A stretch of 64,000 nucleotides of DNA. It comes from Mesoplasma melaleucae (GTDB lineage Bacteria > Bacillota_I > Bacilli_A > Mycoplasmatales > Mycoplasmataceae). Under the pieces are notes generated by a model. It was not told the origin of the DNA, ran no database searches, and saw only the letters and a list, made by a program, of their open reading frames with translations. A program made the translations under genes and the position numbers. Shown piece by piece: positions 35,276 to 47,069 of the stretch (position 1 is the stretch's first letter; the number at the start of each line of letters is the position of its first letter). The DNA lies in assembly GCF_002804105.1 (NCBI RefSeq), contig NZ_CP024964.1:434001-498000 (forward strand), given 5' to 3'.

Positions 35276-35524
35276 TTATATCATCTCTTTTCCTTTGCAA
35301 AATACTTTTCAAAAAAACATAAACATAGTACTAATTGTTTTAATAAACATTTATAAAATTTGAAAAATACATGTGAAATGGAATTTATTTTTAATCTACT
35401 TAAAGCAAGTAAATCATATTTTATAGCCGCCCACTCACACTATGTTTTTCTTTATCCTTAATTTCATTATAGTCCTATTTTAAAATAACTTAATTATTTT
35501 TTAGTTCATTCTATGAGGGTTTTA

Positions 35525-36132
35525 TTAATAAACCTTAACTTCTTGACCATTAATCTCACCTTCAATAATATTAATAAATGCTTTAGCTGCTTTTACAACC
35601 GGAACTGGTTTAACACCTTTAAAGTATTCTCCATATTCAACCATTGATTCATGAAATACACTTGAACTTACACAATTAATTCTAATGTTATTTTTAACAT
35701 CAAACGCTGCTGCTTTGGCAAATGCTGCAACTCCACCGTTAGTTAATGCATACATAGAACCCATTTTGATTAATTCATCTTTAATTACTCCTGCAATTAA
35801 AGTTATGCTTCCATTATTATTAACATACTTGCTTGTAACTAACACCATATTAACTTGACCTAATAATTTACTGCTAATTGAAAATATTACATCCTCATTT
35901 GTTAATTCTTCAATAGGTTTCATCGCTGCGAACCTGCCGCCATAATTATATGATCAACTTTACCAAGTTTTTCAAACATTGCTTTTATACTTTCTAATGA
36001 AGTTATATCTACTTGAATATCACCTGATTTTCTTCCACCTATAATGATTTCATAATTATGTTTACTTTCTTTTAATTCTTTAATTATTGCAAAACCTAAT
36101 GTTTCAGCTTCACCTAAAACTAATACTTTCAT
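35525..36132 (-). pseudogene. Short-chain dehydrogenase gene split by a frameshift
   Basis: Frame one (ATG 36132) encodes the Rossmann N-terminus V-L-V-L-G-E-A-E-T-L-G and ends soon after the SDR strand D-H-I-I-M-A-A-G-S (TAA ~35905 once TGA is Trp). Frame two, from about 35923, continues as K-P-I-E-E-L-T-N-E-D and Y-A-L-T-N-G-G-V-A-A-F-A-K-A and ends at TAA 35525. Joined they make one ~200-residue SDR. The catalytic YxxxK lysine is Asn (Y-A-L-T-N), so even a repaired gene may lack oxidoreductase activity. It could instead be expressed as two peptides (ATG overlaps TGA); I favour a broken gene. Confidence 0.7.
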
Positions 36133-36196
36133 GAATGACTCCTTTTTGTGATTAAATTTATTATATAGTTCAATTTGGTTTTATTGCATTTTAAAT

Positions 36197-36223
36197 AAAA
36201 AAAGATGCATTAAGCATCTTTTT
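36197..36223 (-). terminator. Intrinsic terminator after rpsU
   Basis: AAAGATGC/GCATCTTT arms with a short loop and a T-run on the minus strand. Confidence 0.85.
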
Positions 36224-36245
36224 AGCAATTATTATTTGCCTATTA

Positions 36246-36410
36246 TTATTTATATTTACGGTTTTGTTTTTGTTTGTAAATTCTTTTTTCTTTTTTACTT
36301 AGGTGATATTCACGTTTTCTAGCTTCAGCTTTGTTTGATGATGCTACTTTTTGAAATCGTTTAAGAGCTTTTTCAATTGATTCTCCCTCATGTACGATAA
36401 TACTTGCCAT
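36246..36410 (-). CDS. rpsU: Ribosomal protein bS21
   Basis: A 54-residue basic protein: A-S-I-I-V-H-E-G-E-S-I-E-K-A-L-K-R-F and then K-A-E-A-R-K-R-E-Y-H-L-S-K-K-E-K-R. This is the standard bS21 pattern of a small 30S subunit protein; typical length. It has its own terminator. Confidence 0.95.
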   Translation of the reverse strand: MASIIVHEGESIEKALKRFQKVASSNKAEARKREYHLSKKEKRIYKQKQNRKYK

Positions 36411-36494
36411 TTTTTCAACTCCAATTCAATGAACTATTAATATTTTATCTCAATATGTGTGTAAATTACAATACTTTTACTGAAAATAAATTTT

Positions 36495-37373
36495 TTATAA
36501 AAATCATCAAAGTTTTTTGTTTGATTTTTTTCTCATAATAAAATATGGAATAAATAATACAAATAGTACAATTGCTAGTAAAGTGAAAAAAATTAACATA
36601 CAGAATTTATTAGCTGATTTTTTTAAAGCGATTTGTTGATCTATAGAAACTATTTCATATCCATAGAATGAATCAATATTTCCTTTTCTTGAATAGTTAA
36701 AAACTAAAGAAAAGATTTGTAAAATCGCTGTTAAACTTAAAATGATAATAAATATCATTATTTCAGAATCCACATGAACAGTATCAATTTTATTAACTAA
36801 GAATAGGATTAGTGTCGTTAAACCACCATATAAATAAATTCCAAAGGATGTTCAATTTAAGTAAATATGTCTTTTAACAATTTTTTTATAACTTTTAATA
36901 ATAAAGAATGGAATTCTTTCTCTACCCATTAATAAATCTGATTTATATCTTTTAACATCAATTAGGATATGATTTAAATCAATTAAAGCTTTGATCATAA
37001 CCATTAAACTTAAAACTAAGATAGTGATCATAATTCCTGCACTTGGAACTAAAGTTGAATCAATTTTTAAAAAGTTTTGTCCATCTTCAAGTTTAATGTA
37101 ATTAAGTGCAATAAAAAATGCTGAAACAGAAATGCATAATATAGAAGCGAACATTAAGAATGCTATTTTATATTTTTCCATTTTAATTTCTTTAGCAATT
37201 CTTTTATTAATATTTACTGCATCAAGTTCCTCTTTGCTAAATTCTGGAACTATCTCTGTGAATTTTTTTTCACCTAGAATTGAATTACTACTATTTACAT
37301 AATTAGGGTTTTTAATTTGATTTTGTTCATTTGGATTTGGCTGTTGCATTCCATTTATAATTTCGTTATTCAT
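36495..37373 (-). CDS. Polytopic membrane protein, unknown
   Basis: A 292-residue protein. A ~75-residue Asn/Gln-rich cytoplasmic N-terminus (N-G-M-Q-Q-P-N-P-N-E-Q-N-Q) is followed by about five or six membrane segments, including two at ~80-105 and ~120-145 and two near the C-terminus. Reading through TGA at 36849-36851 joins what would look like two genes. It overlaps the upstream small membrane protein gene by 8 bases. No family recognised. The Asn/Gln-rich N-terminus resembles the protein at 42260-43702. Confidence 0.7.
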
Positions 37374-37620
37374 TTACTTCTTTCCTTTCTTTAATTTTTG
37401 AGTCTTTTACAATTGAATTTATTTCTTCATCAATTTTAATCTTTTCAATTTCCAAGTTATTACTATTTTTATCAATTTTAATTTTAGTAACAACAAACTT
37501 AGTTAGAAAAATTAAAAATGATACCAAAAGAAGTGATGAAAAGAAAATGAAAATAAATAAAAACGGAATTGATGCGCCGAATATAACTAACGCGTTACTT
37601 ATATCAAATAATCCCTTCAT
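37366..37620 (-). CDS. Single-pass membrane protein, unknown
   Basis: 84 residues. A strong hydrophobic stretch (residues ~10-45, F-L-F-I-F-I-F-F-S-S-L-L-L-V) is followed by a charged, lysine/glutamate-rich cytoplasmic tail. Good ribosome site AAAGGAG. Coupled by an 8-base overlap to the larger membrane protein gene downstream. Confidence 0.65.
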   Translation of the reverse strand: MKGLFDISNALVIFGASIPFLFIFIFFSSLLLVSFLIFLTKFVVTKIKIDKNSNNLEIEKIKIDEEINSIVKDSKIKERKEVNE

Positions 37621-37677
37621 ATAAATCTCCTTTAAATAATTTTATCATTTTTATATTTAATTTGGTTTTTAACTTAT

Positions 37678-39017
37678 TTAACCATAAATGTATCTTATCT
37701 TATTTTTTAAATCTAAATCTATTACTTTTAATGCAAGGTTATTTATAAAGAATTTATCATGACTAATAAATATAATCGTACCTTAATATTCCTCTAATGC
37801 ATTTAGCAATTTACTTACAGTTTGTAAATCTAAAAAATTAGTAGGTTCATCAAGTAATAAAACTTTTATTTCCTTGCATAATAAAAGACTAATTTTTAAT
37901 TGCATTTTTTGACCTTCGCTTAGTTCTTTAACCTTTTTATGAAAAATTTTATCTGAATAACTAAATTGTGAAAGATACTTTTTTATTTCTGATCTTTTTT
38001 CATACATTAAATAATCAATAAATTCTTCAACTCTAAACTCAAGTGTTTTTGTATCCATTGTTTGTTCAAGAAAACCAATTGATAAATTATTTTCTATTTT
38101 TAAAGCAAAATTAATTTCTTTTAACAACGTTGTTTTTTCCAATTACATTTTTACCTGTAATTGCAATTCTATATTGATTATTTATTTCAATACTATGATT
38201 TTCCAAATATATTAATCGTTTTTTATTGATGTTAGGTCCAAAATTAAAACTAATTTTTTTATTATATATATTTCTTATCAACTTCTTCTAATTTAGCTAA
38301 TTTTGTTTTAAACTGCATAAAGTTTTTATCAACTGAATTTTTCCTTTTTTATCAAGTAATTTTTGTTCAAAAAAACTCAATTTTTTACTTTTTATATTTT
38401 GTTTAATTCAATGTGCTTTTCTAAGTTTTATATTATTTTTTAACTTTTCTTTTTCTTTATTATATTTATCTAATTTTAAATTATGTTGTTTTTCTTCATT
38501 ATCCTTTTCGTTTAAGTAAGCACTTAAATTCATTTTATAGTGTTTTACTTTTTTGTCCTCAATTTCAATTATTTCATCAGCTACTTTTTCAATAAGATAT
38601 CTGTCATGCGATATTAAAATAAAAACGCTTTTATGGCCTTTATGGTTTAAGATTTTACTAATTAAAAAGTTTAAATTGTTTGTATCTAAATTAACACTAG
38701 GTTCATCAAGAATGATTAATTATTTATTAGCTATAAAAGTATTTAATTTTTTTTCTTTAGTGTATTCTCCGCCACTTATATTAATTTCAGGAATAAAATA
38801 ACTTTGTTCTGTATATACTGTTTCAAACAAATTCTTTATTATGCCTTCATATTCTTTTTTAAATTTGCCAGTATTTTAGCAAATGTTGTTTTTCCACTAC
38901 CATTATTTCCTATTAGTGCAATTGTTTTGTTTTCATTGTTTATTTTTAAGTTATTAATTTTTAATAACTTTTAGTCTTTACGAAAAATTTGTTTTGTAAA
39001 TTGCTGATTTGGATCAT
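37678..39017 (-). pseudogene. ABC-F ATPase gene, heavily decayed
   Basis: From ATG 39017 (M-I-Q-I-S-N-L) the first ATPase half has a preserved Walker A I-G-N-N-G-S-G-K-T-T but many TAA/TAG codons afterwards. The second half still shows the Walker A region after a one-base loss (V-I-G-K-T-T-L-L), the signature L-S-E-G-Q-K-M-Q-L, Walker B L-L-L-D-E-P-T-N-F-L-D and the switch F-I-S-H-D-K, but it is interrupted by TAA 37783. There are no membrane segments, so this is an ABC-F (ribosome-associated) protein, not a transporter. Non-functional. Confidence 0.85.
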
Positions 39018-39149
39018 ATAATCATGTCCCTTCGAAGAAAAAGATTAATTAAAATAATTAATTTGATGATGTGTCCATTTTATCAGTCTTCTTTCTAGTT
39101 CATATATATCTTATATTATTTATTAAAGGATTTTAAACTTCTTTAAAAT

Positions 39150-39176
39150 AAAAAAAACTAAACATAATTGTTTAGT
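39150..39176 (-). terminator. Intrinsic terminator after aspS
   Basis: Arms ACTAAACA/TGTTTAGT overlapping the aspS stop, then a T8 tract on the minus strand. Confidence 0.85.
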
Positions 39177-40911
39177 CTTGTTTAATTATTTTAAGATTTA
39201 ATTCATCTAGTTGTTTATCTTCAACAAAACTAGGCGCATTATTCATCATATCAATTCCTTTTGAATTTTTAGGAAATGCAATAACATCTCTAATTGCTTC
39301 AGAATGAGCTAATAGCATAATAACACGATCGATTCCAAACGCAAATCCAGCATGACTTGGTGCTCCGTATTTATATGCATTAATAAATCAACCAAAGTTT
39401 TTTTCGATTGTTTCAGCATTTAATCCAACTGCTTCAAACATTCTTTGTTGAATTTCTGAATCAGTAATACGAACTCCACCACTTCCTAGTTCATAACCAT
39501 TTAAAACTAAATCGTATGAATCAGCCATTGCTTCTTCTTTATTAGTTTCAAAATCTGCTATTGATTTTATATTTGGCATTGTAAATGGATTATGTGCTGC
39601 AACATAACTTTTTTTTTCATCGCTTCATTCATATAATGGAAAATCAACAATTCATAATAATTTGTAATCATTTGGATCAGTTAAAGATAACAATTCTGCA
39701 ACTTTATTTCTTACAGCTCCTAACATGTCAGATACTTTTTCATATTTACCTATGTTTAGTAAAATTGTTGCTTTATCTTTAATGTTAAATTGTTTAATCA
39801 ATTTTTCTTTTTCATCTTCAGATAATGATGATGCAATTGAGCCACTTCATACTTGATTTTCATATTTAGCAAATGCTAAATTATTAAATCCTTTTTGTCT
39901 TGCAGTTTCTGTTAAAGCTTCTAATTGTTTTTTACTTAGTAATTCTTCAATACAAATTCCTCTGATTGCAAAGTTGTTTTCTTTAAAACCTTCAAATAAT
40001 TTAACTTGAGTTTCTGCAAAAATATATGTTAAAGTATTTAACTTTAAATCAAATCTAATATCTGGTTTATCACAACCATACATATCAATTGCTTCTTTGA
40101 AAGGCATCTTGATTAATTTTTCTTTAAAATCAATTCCTTTAACTTCTAAAAAAATTTTTTTGATTACTTTTTCAATTTGATCTTGAACTTCAGCTGCTGT
40201 TGCAAATGACATTTCCATATCTAATTGTGTGAATTCAGGTTGACGGTCATTTCTTAAATCTTCGTCTCTAAAACATCTTACGATTTGATAATATTTATCA
40301 AATCCACTAACCATCAATAATTGTTTATACAATTGAGGTGATTGTGGTAATGCATAAAATGTATTTTTATTTAATCTTGATGGAACTAAGAAATCTCTAG
40401 CTCCTTCTGGTGTTGATTTACCAAAATATGGAGTTTCAACTTCAATAAAATTATCTTTTTCAAATTCTTTTCTAATAATGCTATTAACTTTAGCTCTTAA
40501 AACCATGTTATTTTGCATTTTTTGACGTCTTAAATCTAAATATCTATACTCCATTCTTATTTCTTCAGATACTTCAACTTCATTTTCAATTATAAAAGGA
40601 GTCACTTTACTTTTATTTATTAATTCAATATTTTCAACATCAATTTCAATTTCACCAGTTGCTATTTCAAGATTTTTTGATTTACGTTCAATTACTTTAC
40701 CTGTGATTGAAATTACATATTCAGGTCTTAGATTATTAATTAACTCTTGTTTATTTTCACCAATTACAATTTGTGTAACTCCATAAAAATCTCTTAAATC
40801 GATAAATGTAATTTGACCCATTTTACGAATCTTTTTAATTCATCCTTTTAGAACTACTTCTTGGTTTACATTAGTAAGGTTTAGTTCACCACAATTATGT
40901 GTTCTTTTCAT
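39172..40911 (-). CDS. aspS: Aspartyl-tRNA synthetase
   Basis: A 579-residue class II synthetase for tRNA-Asp. An N-terminal OB anticodon-binding domain ([17 protein letters not shown]) is followed by the catalytic core: motif 2 around [11 protein letters not shown] and motif 3 near G-F-A-F-G-I-D-R. The bacterial GAD insertion is present between residues ~290 and 410. Full length. It overlaps hisS by 17 bases. Confidence 0.96.
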
Positions 40912-42160
40912 TCTTTTTTTCTCCTTTTAAGTATTTAACAATTTCTTCAAATTTTAATGATACTGATTCACCAGTTTCTTGACACTTAATTGAGTAATCA
41001 TTATTTGAAATTGAATTATCTCCAATTACAATTATATTTTTTGCATTTACTCTTTTAGCTGCTTTAAATCCTGCTTTAAGATTTTTAATGTTTCAATTAG
41101 TATCAACTTTTAAATTGTTAGTTCTAGCATCTAATAATAATTTGTTAGTCAATACTTGAGCTGCTTCTGATAATGGAATAATGAATAGATCTAATTCTTG
41201 ATCAGTTAAAACTGAAATATTTTGCTCGCTTAAAGTTAGCATGATTCTTTCAATTCCAATTGCAAATCCACTTGCTGGTAAACTTGGTCCACCTAATTGT
41301 TCAACTAAATTATTGTATGAACCACCTGCAATGATTGCTTGATCTATTTTAGTATTTTTAAATTCGAATACTAATCCTGTGTAATAATCTAATCCTCTAA
41401 CTAAATTAAAGTTAATTTGAGCATTAATAGCTAAATCTTTTAATTGATTATATGTTATGTTTAGTCTTTTTTTGTTTTCTTCGCTTGCAAACTCAAACAT
41501 TTTTGGAGCATAATTAAATTTTGCACCATCAATTTTACAATCTAGTATACGTAATACGTTTTTATTTATTCTTGTTTGACAATCAGCACATAAGTCATTG
41601 AATGAAGCAAGATATTTTTTAAGTTCAATTTCATATGCTTTTCTTTCATCACCACTTATTAAATAGTTAATTTCAACAATAATATCTTTATTAATATTTA
41701 ATTCATTTAAGAAACTTTGAGATAATGTAATTAATTCAACATCATTACCAATTGAATCTACTCCAAATACTTCAACACCTAATTGATTAAATTGTCTATA
41801 TCTTCCAGCTTGTGGTCTTTCATATCTAAAAATAGGTCCTATGTAAAATGCTTTGTAAGGTAGATTTTCTGGAATATATAATTTATTTTCAATTAATGCT
41901 CTAACAGTTGGAGCTGTTCCTTCAGGTCTTAATACAAATTCACGACCTTTGCGATCTGTAAATTCATACATTTCCTTGCTAACAATATCACTTGAGTCCC
42001 CAACTCCTCTAACAAATAATTCCTTTGATTCAAACATTGGAGTAATAATTTCACCATAGTTAAAAACATTTAGAACTTTTCTAAACTTTTCTTCTACAGT
42101 ATTTCATTCTTTAGAATTATTTAAAAATAAATCTTGCGTTCCTCTAGGTTTTTGAATCAT
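40895..42160 (-). CDS. hisS: Histidyl-tRNA synthetase
   Basis: A 421-residue class II synthetase. Family start I-Q-K-P-R-G-T-Q-D-L, motif 2 R-Y-E-R-P-Q-A-G-R-Y-R-Q-F-N, the HisA loop L-V-R-G-L-D-Y-Y-T-G-L-V-F-E, and motif 3 G-F-A-I-G-I-E-R. The C-terminal anticodon-binding domain is present. hisS-aspS order is common in Firmicutes. The end overlaps the aspS start by 17 bases, implying coupled translation. Confidence 0.96.
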
Positions 42161-42228
42161 AAAATCTCCTTTTGCTTTAAATATTATAACATTTTCATTT
42201 ATTAACAAAGAAATAGGCTTTTATAAAA

Positions 42229-42258
42229 TAAATAAATGATAGAAACTATCATTTATTT
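42229..42258 (-). terminator. Intrinsic terminator
   Basis: Near-perfect arms AATAAATGATAG / CTATCATTTATT downstream of the membrane protein gene at 42260-43702. Confidence 0.7.
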
Positions 42259-42259
42259 A

Positions 42260-43702
42260 TTATTTTTGTTCATCTTCATCAAATAATCTAGGATCAATTT
42301 CGTATGTTTTTCCTTGCATTGCAGCCATTGTTGCATTTGCTTGTTCTTGTCTTGCTCTCATAATTTTTTGTACATCTTTTTTAGGGTTAACAATTACTAA
42401 CATAAATGCTCCCATTAAAGTTAAGATTGAAGATACTAATGCACAAATTGAAAGACTTGCAATAGTTGATAATTGAGAACTATAATCTGATTTTAATTTA
42501 TTAATAAAATCATCAAAATGAGTTGTTAATACTGGATTTGTTGATTCAGTCCCAATTCCTAGTTGACTATAAGCATTTCATTTTTTTATTGTTAAATCAG
42601 GTGATATAGAAGTTGCAACTTCAAATAAAATATATATAACAAAGATAGCAACTATTAATAATGTAAATCCACTTACTCTATATTTTAATCTTGAAGAATC
42701 CTGTTTTTTTCAGAATGTATATCCAATATATCCAAATCAAAGAAAATAAAATACTGCAAATATAATTGATGTAATATTTGTTGTTGCTTTACCGAAAATA
42801 TCAACATTTCCTGCTATATTTACTTTTCTAGACATAGAACTTGTAATTTGATAAAAATTAAATTCTGTATCTCATTTATGATCTGGGAAAAGAAGACGAA
42901 TTAAAGAAGTTTCATTTTTATAATTTAAATCTACTCTTACAGTTCCAACATATATAACTAATGCAACATAAAAAATTATTGTTATTAACATAAGTAATGT
43001 AAATAATTTTTTAATCATTGGCATATATTTTGGTTTTGTTTTAAAAGGATAAAACTTAGGATTTAAAAATAAATTTTGTGGTGGTATTCCATTCATACCC
43101 ATATTTGCATTAAAAATATTTTGTTGATTGAAATTTTGTTTGTTAAATCCTGCTGATTGATTAAAGTTTTGTTGGTTGGTTGTTTGTGAATCTTTTTTAG
43201 CATCAGAAGTTGTTTTTGCTTCATCAGCTTTTTCTTGTGCTTCTTTTTCAGCTTTTTCTTTTGCTTCTTCAGCTAGTTTTTCATCCATTTTAGCAATAAA
43301 TTCAGTTGACAATTTACTGTTTCTTTCAATGTCTTCAATAGTAAATGGCTCTTCTTCATTTGTTAAAGATTTTCTTGTGACTTTATAACTGTCACTAATA
43401 AAAGTTATAATTCTTGAATACTCAGCATACATTTCTTCAACATTTATTTCTTCTTCTGGTGCTTCAAATCTATTTGAAACTTTTGTAATTTTTACATAAG
43501 CTTTAGCAAAATCTGCTGCGATCTTTTTACGATTGTATCTGCATTTAAACTTATCACTTTCTAAAAGTAATAATAAATCAATTAGTTTAATAACTTCTTT
43601 TCTAAATTCTTCATTTTTTCTTAAGTAGTACTTTAATTTATTACTTTTTACAATATAAAATAATAAATGCGAAATACTTACATATACTTTTTTATTATCC
43701 AT
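42260..43702 (-). CDS. Large membrane protein with Asn/Gln-rich linker, unknown
   Basis: A 480-residue protein. The soluble N-terminus (1-200) has coiled-coil sequence (E-E-A-K-E-K-A-E-K-E-A-Q-E-K-A). An Asn/Gln/Phe-rich linker (N-Q-Q-N-F-N-Q-S) follows, then four membrane segments at about 235-260, 315-335, 345-370 and 425-450. Start chosen at ATG 43702, eight bases after GGAG, rather than the upstream in-frame ATG at 43738 inside holA. It overlaps holA by 8 bases. No catalytic motif recognised. Confidence 0.72.
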
Positions 43703-44654
43703 TTCTTTTCTCCATATTTTTGATAAATTGATACTCAACTATATTTTCTTTATCCATTGTTGAATTTAAAACACCTTGCTGAATATTATATAACAACTTA
43801 ATTTTATCATTTAATTCTTTAATGTTAAGTCTATTTGATAGTGCAACCTTAACTCTATATGGGTGTGCTTTTGTTTTATTCACAATTTCATCACTTTTTA
43901 AACCTTGTTGTTTCATCACATTTACATCTCTAAAGAAAACAACAGTTGAACTTAAAAGTGCTATTAGTTTTGAAATATCATCATTTAATAATAAGTAATC
44001 TTTATATAATTTTAAGAAAATTCCTGTTTTGTTATTAACAAAAACATTTGAAAGTTCAAATATATCATTTTCAATATATTTAGTTAAATTATCTTTAACA
44101 TCATTGTTTGTAATGATTTCACTTTCAATGTGCGAAAGTTTTGTTAATTCATTGGTCAACGTTTGCATATCATTTGGTGTTAAATCATAAATATATCTAG
44201 CATCATCATCTGTAATATATTTATTATTTTTAACAAAAAATGCCTTAATATAATTCATAACCTCAGCTTCTTGCATAGGTTTGACATTTGTTACTTCAAG
44301 ATTTTCTTCTAAGTATTTAACAATTTTTAATCTTTTTGATAACTTATTGTTATTCAAAGTAAAAATTACTATATTATCTGTTTTGCTTTCAAGAATTTTA
44401 TATAAAGCTTCTTCTGTATAACTTCGATGCAAACTAATTTTTTCTTCAGTTGCAAATCAAGCATCACTTATAATTAAAATTTTTGATTCACCAAATAATG
44501 AAAAAGTTATTATTGAAGTATAAATATCAGCAATATCATTGTATATTAATGAGTAGTTTTCAATCTCATACTCTTTTTCTGCTTTCAGTCCTTTAATTAA
44601 TTTATTAACTGTTTTTGTTAGTAAGAAATGATCTTCTGAATAAATAAAATACAT
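43695..44654 (-). CDS. holA: DNA polymerase III delta subunit
   Basis: A 319-residue clamp-loader subunit. It shows the HolA fold pattern Y-F-I-Y-S-E-D-H-F-L-L near the start, then I-I-S-D-A-W-F-A, and E-N-D-I-F-E-L-S-N-V-F and K-A-H-P-Y-R-V-K in the C-terminal region. Delta opens the beta clamp for DNA loading. ATG 44654 follows GGAGGT. Its place next to rpsT and comEC is the common Firmicutes arrangement. Confidence 0.88.
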
Positions 44655-44723
44655 GCTTACCTCCACTAATCTTACTCTTATTTTATCTTATTGTTTATGT
44701 AAAAATGATTAAAGATTAAAAAT

Positions 44724-44753
44724 GTTTAATTTTATCTAGTTATTTGTTATAAT
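44724..44753 (+). promoter_or_regulatory. Promoter of rpsT
   Basis: TATAAT at 44748-44753; the -35 region (TGTTTA, ~44723-44728) is weak. The ribosome site AAAGGAG lies just upstream of ATG 44792. Confidence 0.55.
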
Positions 44754-44791
44754 CTAAATTGTACTAAAAATTATATAAAGGAGTTGAAATT

Positions 44792-45037
44792 ATGCCAAAT
44801 ATTAAATCACAAAAAAAACGTGTTTTAACTAACGAGAAATCAAGAACTGCAAATAAAGCTATTAAATCAGAAATTAGAACAGCTATTAAAAAAGCTTTAG
44901 CTGCTAAAAAAGATGAATCTACTGATGCAAAAGATTTAATTAACCATGCAGTAAGTCTAGTTGATAAAGGTGTTAAAAAAGGTATTTTAAAACCAAATAA
45001 AGCTGCAAGAGAAAAATCACGTTTAATGCAAGGGTAA
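44792..45037 (+). CDS. rpsT: Ribosomal protein bS20
   Basis: An 81-residue, lysine/alanine-rich helical protein: P-N-I-K-S-Q-K-K-R-V, then T-A-N-K-A-I-K-S-E-I-R-T and the ending K-A-A-R-E-K-S-R-L-M. A 16S rRNA-binding 30S protein of normal length. Own promoter and terminator; transcribed opposite to its neighbours. Confidence 0.96.
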   Translation: MPNIKSQKKRVLTNEKSRTANKAIKSEIRTAIKKALAAKKDESTDAKDLINHAVSLVDKGVKKGILKPNKAAREKSRLMQG

Positions 45038-45060
45038 TTCTCAACTTAAAACGAATAATG

Positions 45061-45089
45061 TAAGGCAATTTCGGTTGCCTTATTTTTTT
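45061..45089. terminator. Intrinsic terminator after rpsT
   Basis: AAGGCAA/TTGCCTT arms with a TTTCGG-type loop and a T-run; it overlaps the 3' end of the comEC remnant on the other strand. Confidence 0.85.
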
Positions 45090-47039
45090 ATGATATTTAA
45101 ATTTTTAAACATTACAAAATAATTGTTGATTCCATTAGTAATGTAATATTTTATTTGCAACTTATCTAACGTATTTAACGTTTCTTGATGTAGAAATTTT
45201 TTATTTCCACCTTCATTTTCACCACTAATTAAAGCAATATCGGGATTTATAAATTTTATGAATTCTATACTTGTGCTTGTTTTGCTTCCATGATGGCCAA
45301 TTTGTAAGATGTTAACCTTTTTCAAACCAATGATATATAAAAAATCTAATTGATTAAGTAAATAGGTTTCTGTTTGTCTTTCAGCATCTCCCATAAATAC
45401 TGATCTAATATTCCCAAAATGAAAAATTAAAACTAAACTTTTATTATTTTCAAAATCACCATAAGGATTAAAAAATACATTTATAATGATGTTGTTTATT
45501 TTTATTACTTTTGTAAATTTATTATTATAGTGATCCTCGTGATTATGTGAAATAAAAATTAAATCTATTTTATTTAGGTCTTGATACTTTAAAAAATGAC
45601 TAACTAGTTCTGTGCTTCTTTGTTTTCAAACTCCAGCATCAAAAATTATTGTTATATTATTTCATTTATTATGATAAACAAAGTTATTTCTATTTCCAAC
45701 ATTTAAAATAGTTAAATATTCACTTGGCTTTATTAGTCACGTAAAAAATAAAACTGTTTCAAAGACTAAAATACTTATAATTTTAAATTTAATAGCTATC
45801 GTTTTTTATGAAATGACTATACTCATAATAAAGCCAAAAATTAAAAATAGAATATTCTGAAAACCAATATTAAATACTATACTATACTTTTCAAATAATG
45901 AAATAATGAATCACAATGCGTTGTAAAGTTGTGTCAAAAAGCTTTGATTAAATAAATAGATAAATGCTGTTATAAAATAATAAATTGAAATAATTGGTGA
46001 CAATAATAGGGCATATAAATTTGATGTAAAACTTAATTTATATGTAAAATAAGCATTTAAAATATTTATTAAAATATAAAAGTAAATAAATTTAAATACT
46101 TTATGCTTTTTAAATCTGATAAATGAACTGAACAATAATATTAAATTAATATATCAAAAACTTGATCTTAAAATAAAACTTGGAAATAAAACTATTAAGA
46201 TCGTTATTGTTAAAAGGTTTTTTAATTCATTACTTTGTTTTAGTTTTTTAAACAAGTTGAAAAATTGCTTTATCATTACTCTGGTCATTATCATTGGTCA
46301 GATTGTTAAATAGTTTCATACTAACAATCAACTTATAAAAATAAATTTGAATTTAAGATTTAATTTCTTTTCATAAAATTAAATTATTAAAATCAGATTA
46401 AATAAATTAAAAATTTATTAAAAATTTTAATCCAATATTATTTAACCCTTTTATAATAGGACCACTTGATTCATAATTATTTAAAAATAATATTTTTACT
46501 AATTCAGGTGCTGTTTGTAAATTTAAAATCTTATAATTAGCAAACCTTAAATTAAAATGATTAATCTTGTTTAATGCAGTTATTTTAATTCCATATCTTA
46601 TAAAATCTTGAGCTAGATATTCTTTAAAATCAAATTTATAATAGTTTGCATTTGAAACTACATTATTAATTGTGCCGCTTATATTAACCTTCATACCTAC
46701 AATAAAATTATTATTTCTACTTTGAATATAAAATTTAGTATTATTAAGTTTAACAATAATATAGTTTGTTTTACTTTTTACTACTGTTCCAATATCATTT
46801 ATTTCTTCATCTTCAATAAATTTACTTGATGTTCAATAATAATAAATTATTGTTAGAAGTATAAAAATAATAATTCAATATACTAAAAATCATTTCTTAT
46901 GTTTAGTTTGAAGTATAAAAAAATAACAGAAAAATAAAATTCCAATTAATAAATAGATGAAATTATTCGTGTAAATGAAATAATAAATTGTAACAATTGA
47001 TAATAAATAAGCAAAATAAAGTAAAAGATTAAAATCCAT
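45080..47039 (-). pseudogene. comEC: Competence DNA-channel gene comEC, interrupted
   Basis: The N-terminal part (ATG 47039) has hydrophobic segments and the ComEC OB-like domain (G-M-K-V-N-I-S-G-T). It stops at TAA 46407, then stops follow in all three frames between 46379 and 46409. The gene resumes in another frame from about 46378 with membrane segments and a C-terminal metallo-beta-lactamase domain (I-S-H-N-H-E-D-H, F-M-G-D-A-E, I-G-H-H-G-S-K), ending at TAA 45080. All domains remain recognisable, so inactivation may be fairly recent. ComEC carries single-stranded DNA across the membrane. Confidence 0.85.
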
Positions 47040-47069
47040 CAGTTTAATAATTCCTTTTTCATATAAAAA

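Noticed and set aside
35423..35449. A short G+C-richer patch (CCGCCCACTCACAC region) in the AT-rich gap beside the toxin remnant
   Set aside because: Only weak TATAG/CTATG pairing and no gene or repeat partner nearby; no support for an RNA gene or attachment site.
41093..42160. Frameshift suspected at the start of hisS
   Set aside because: The upstream codons continue in the same frame to ATG 42160 through one TGA Trp; the gene is full length.
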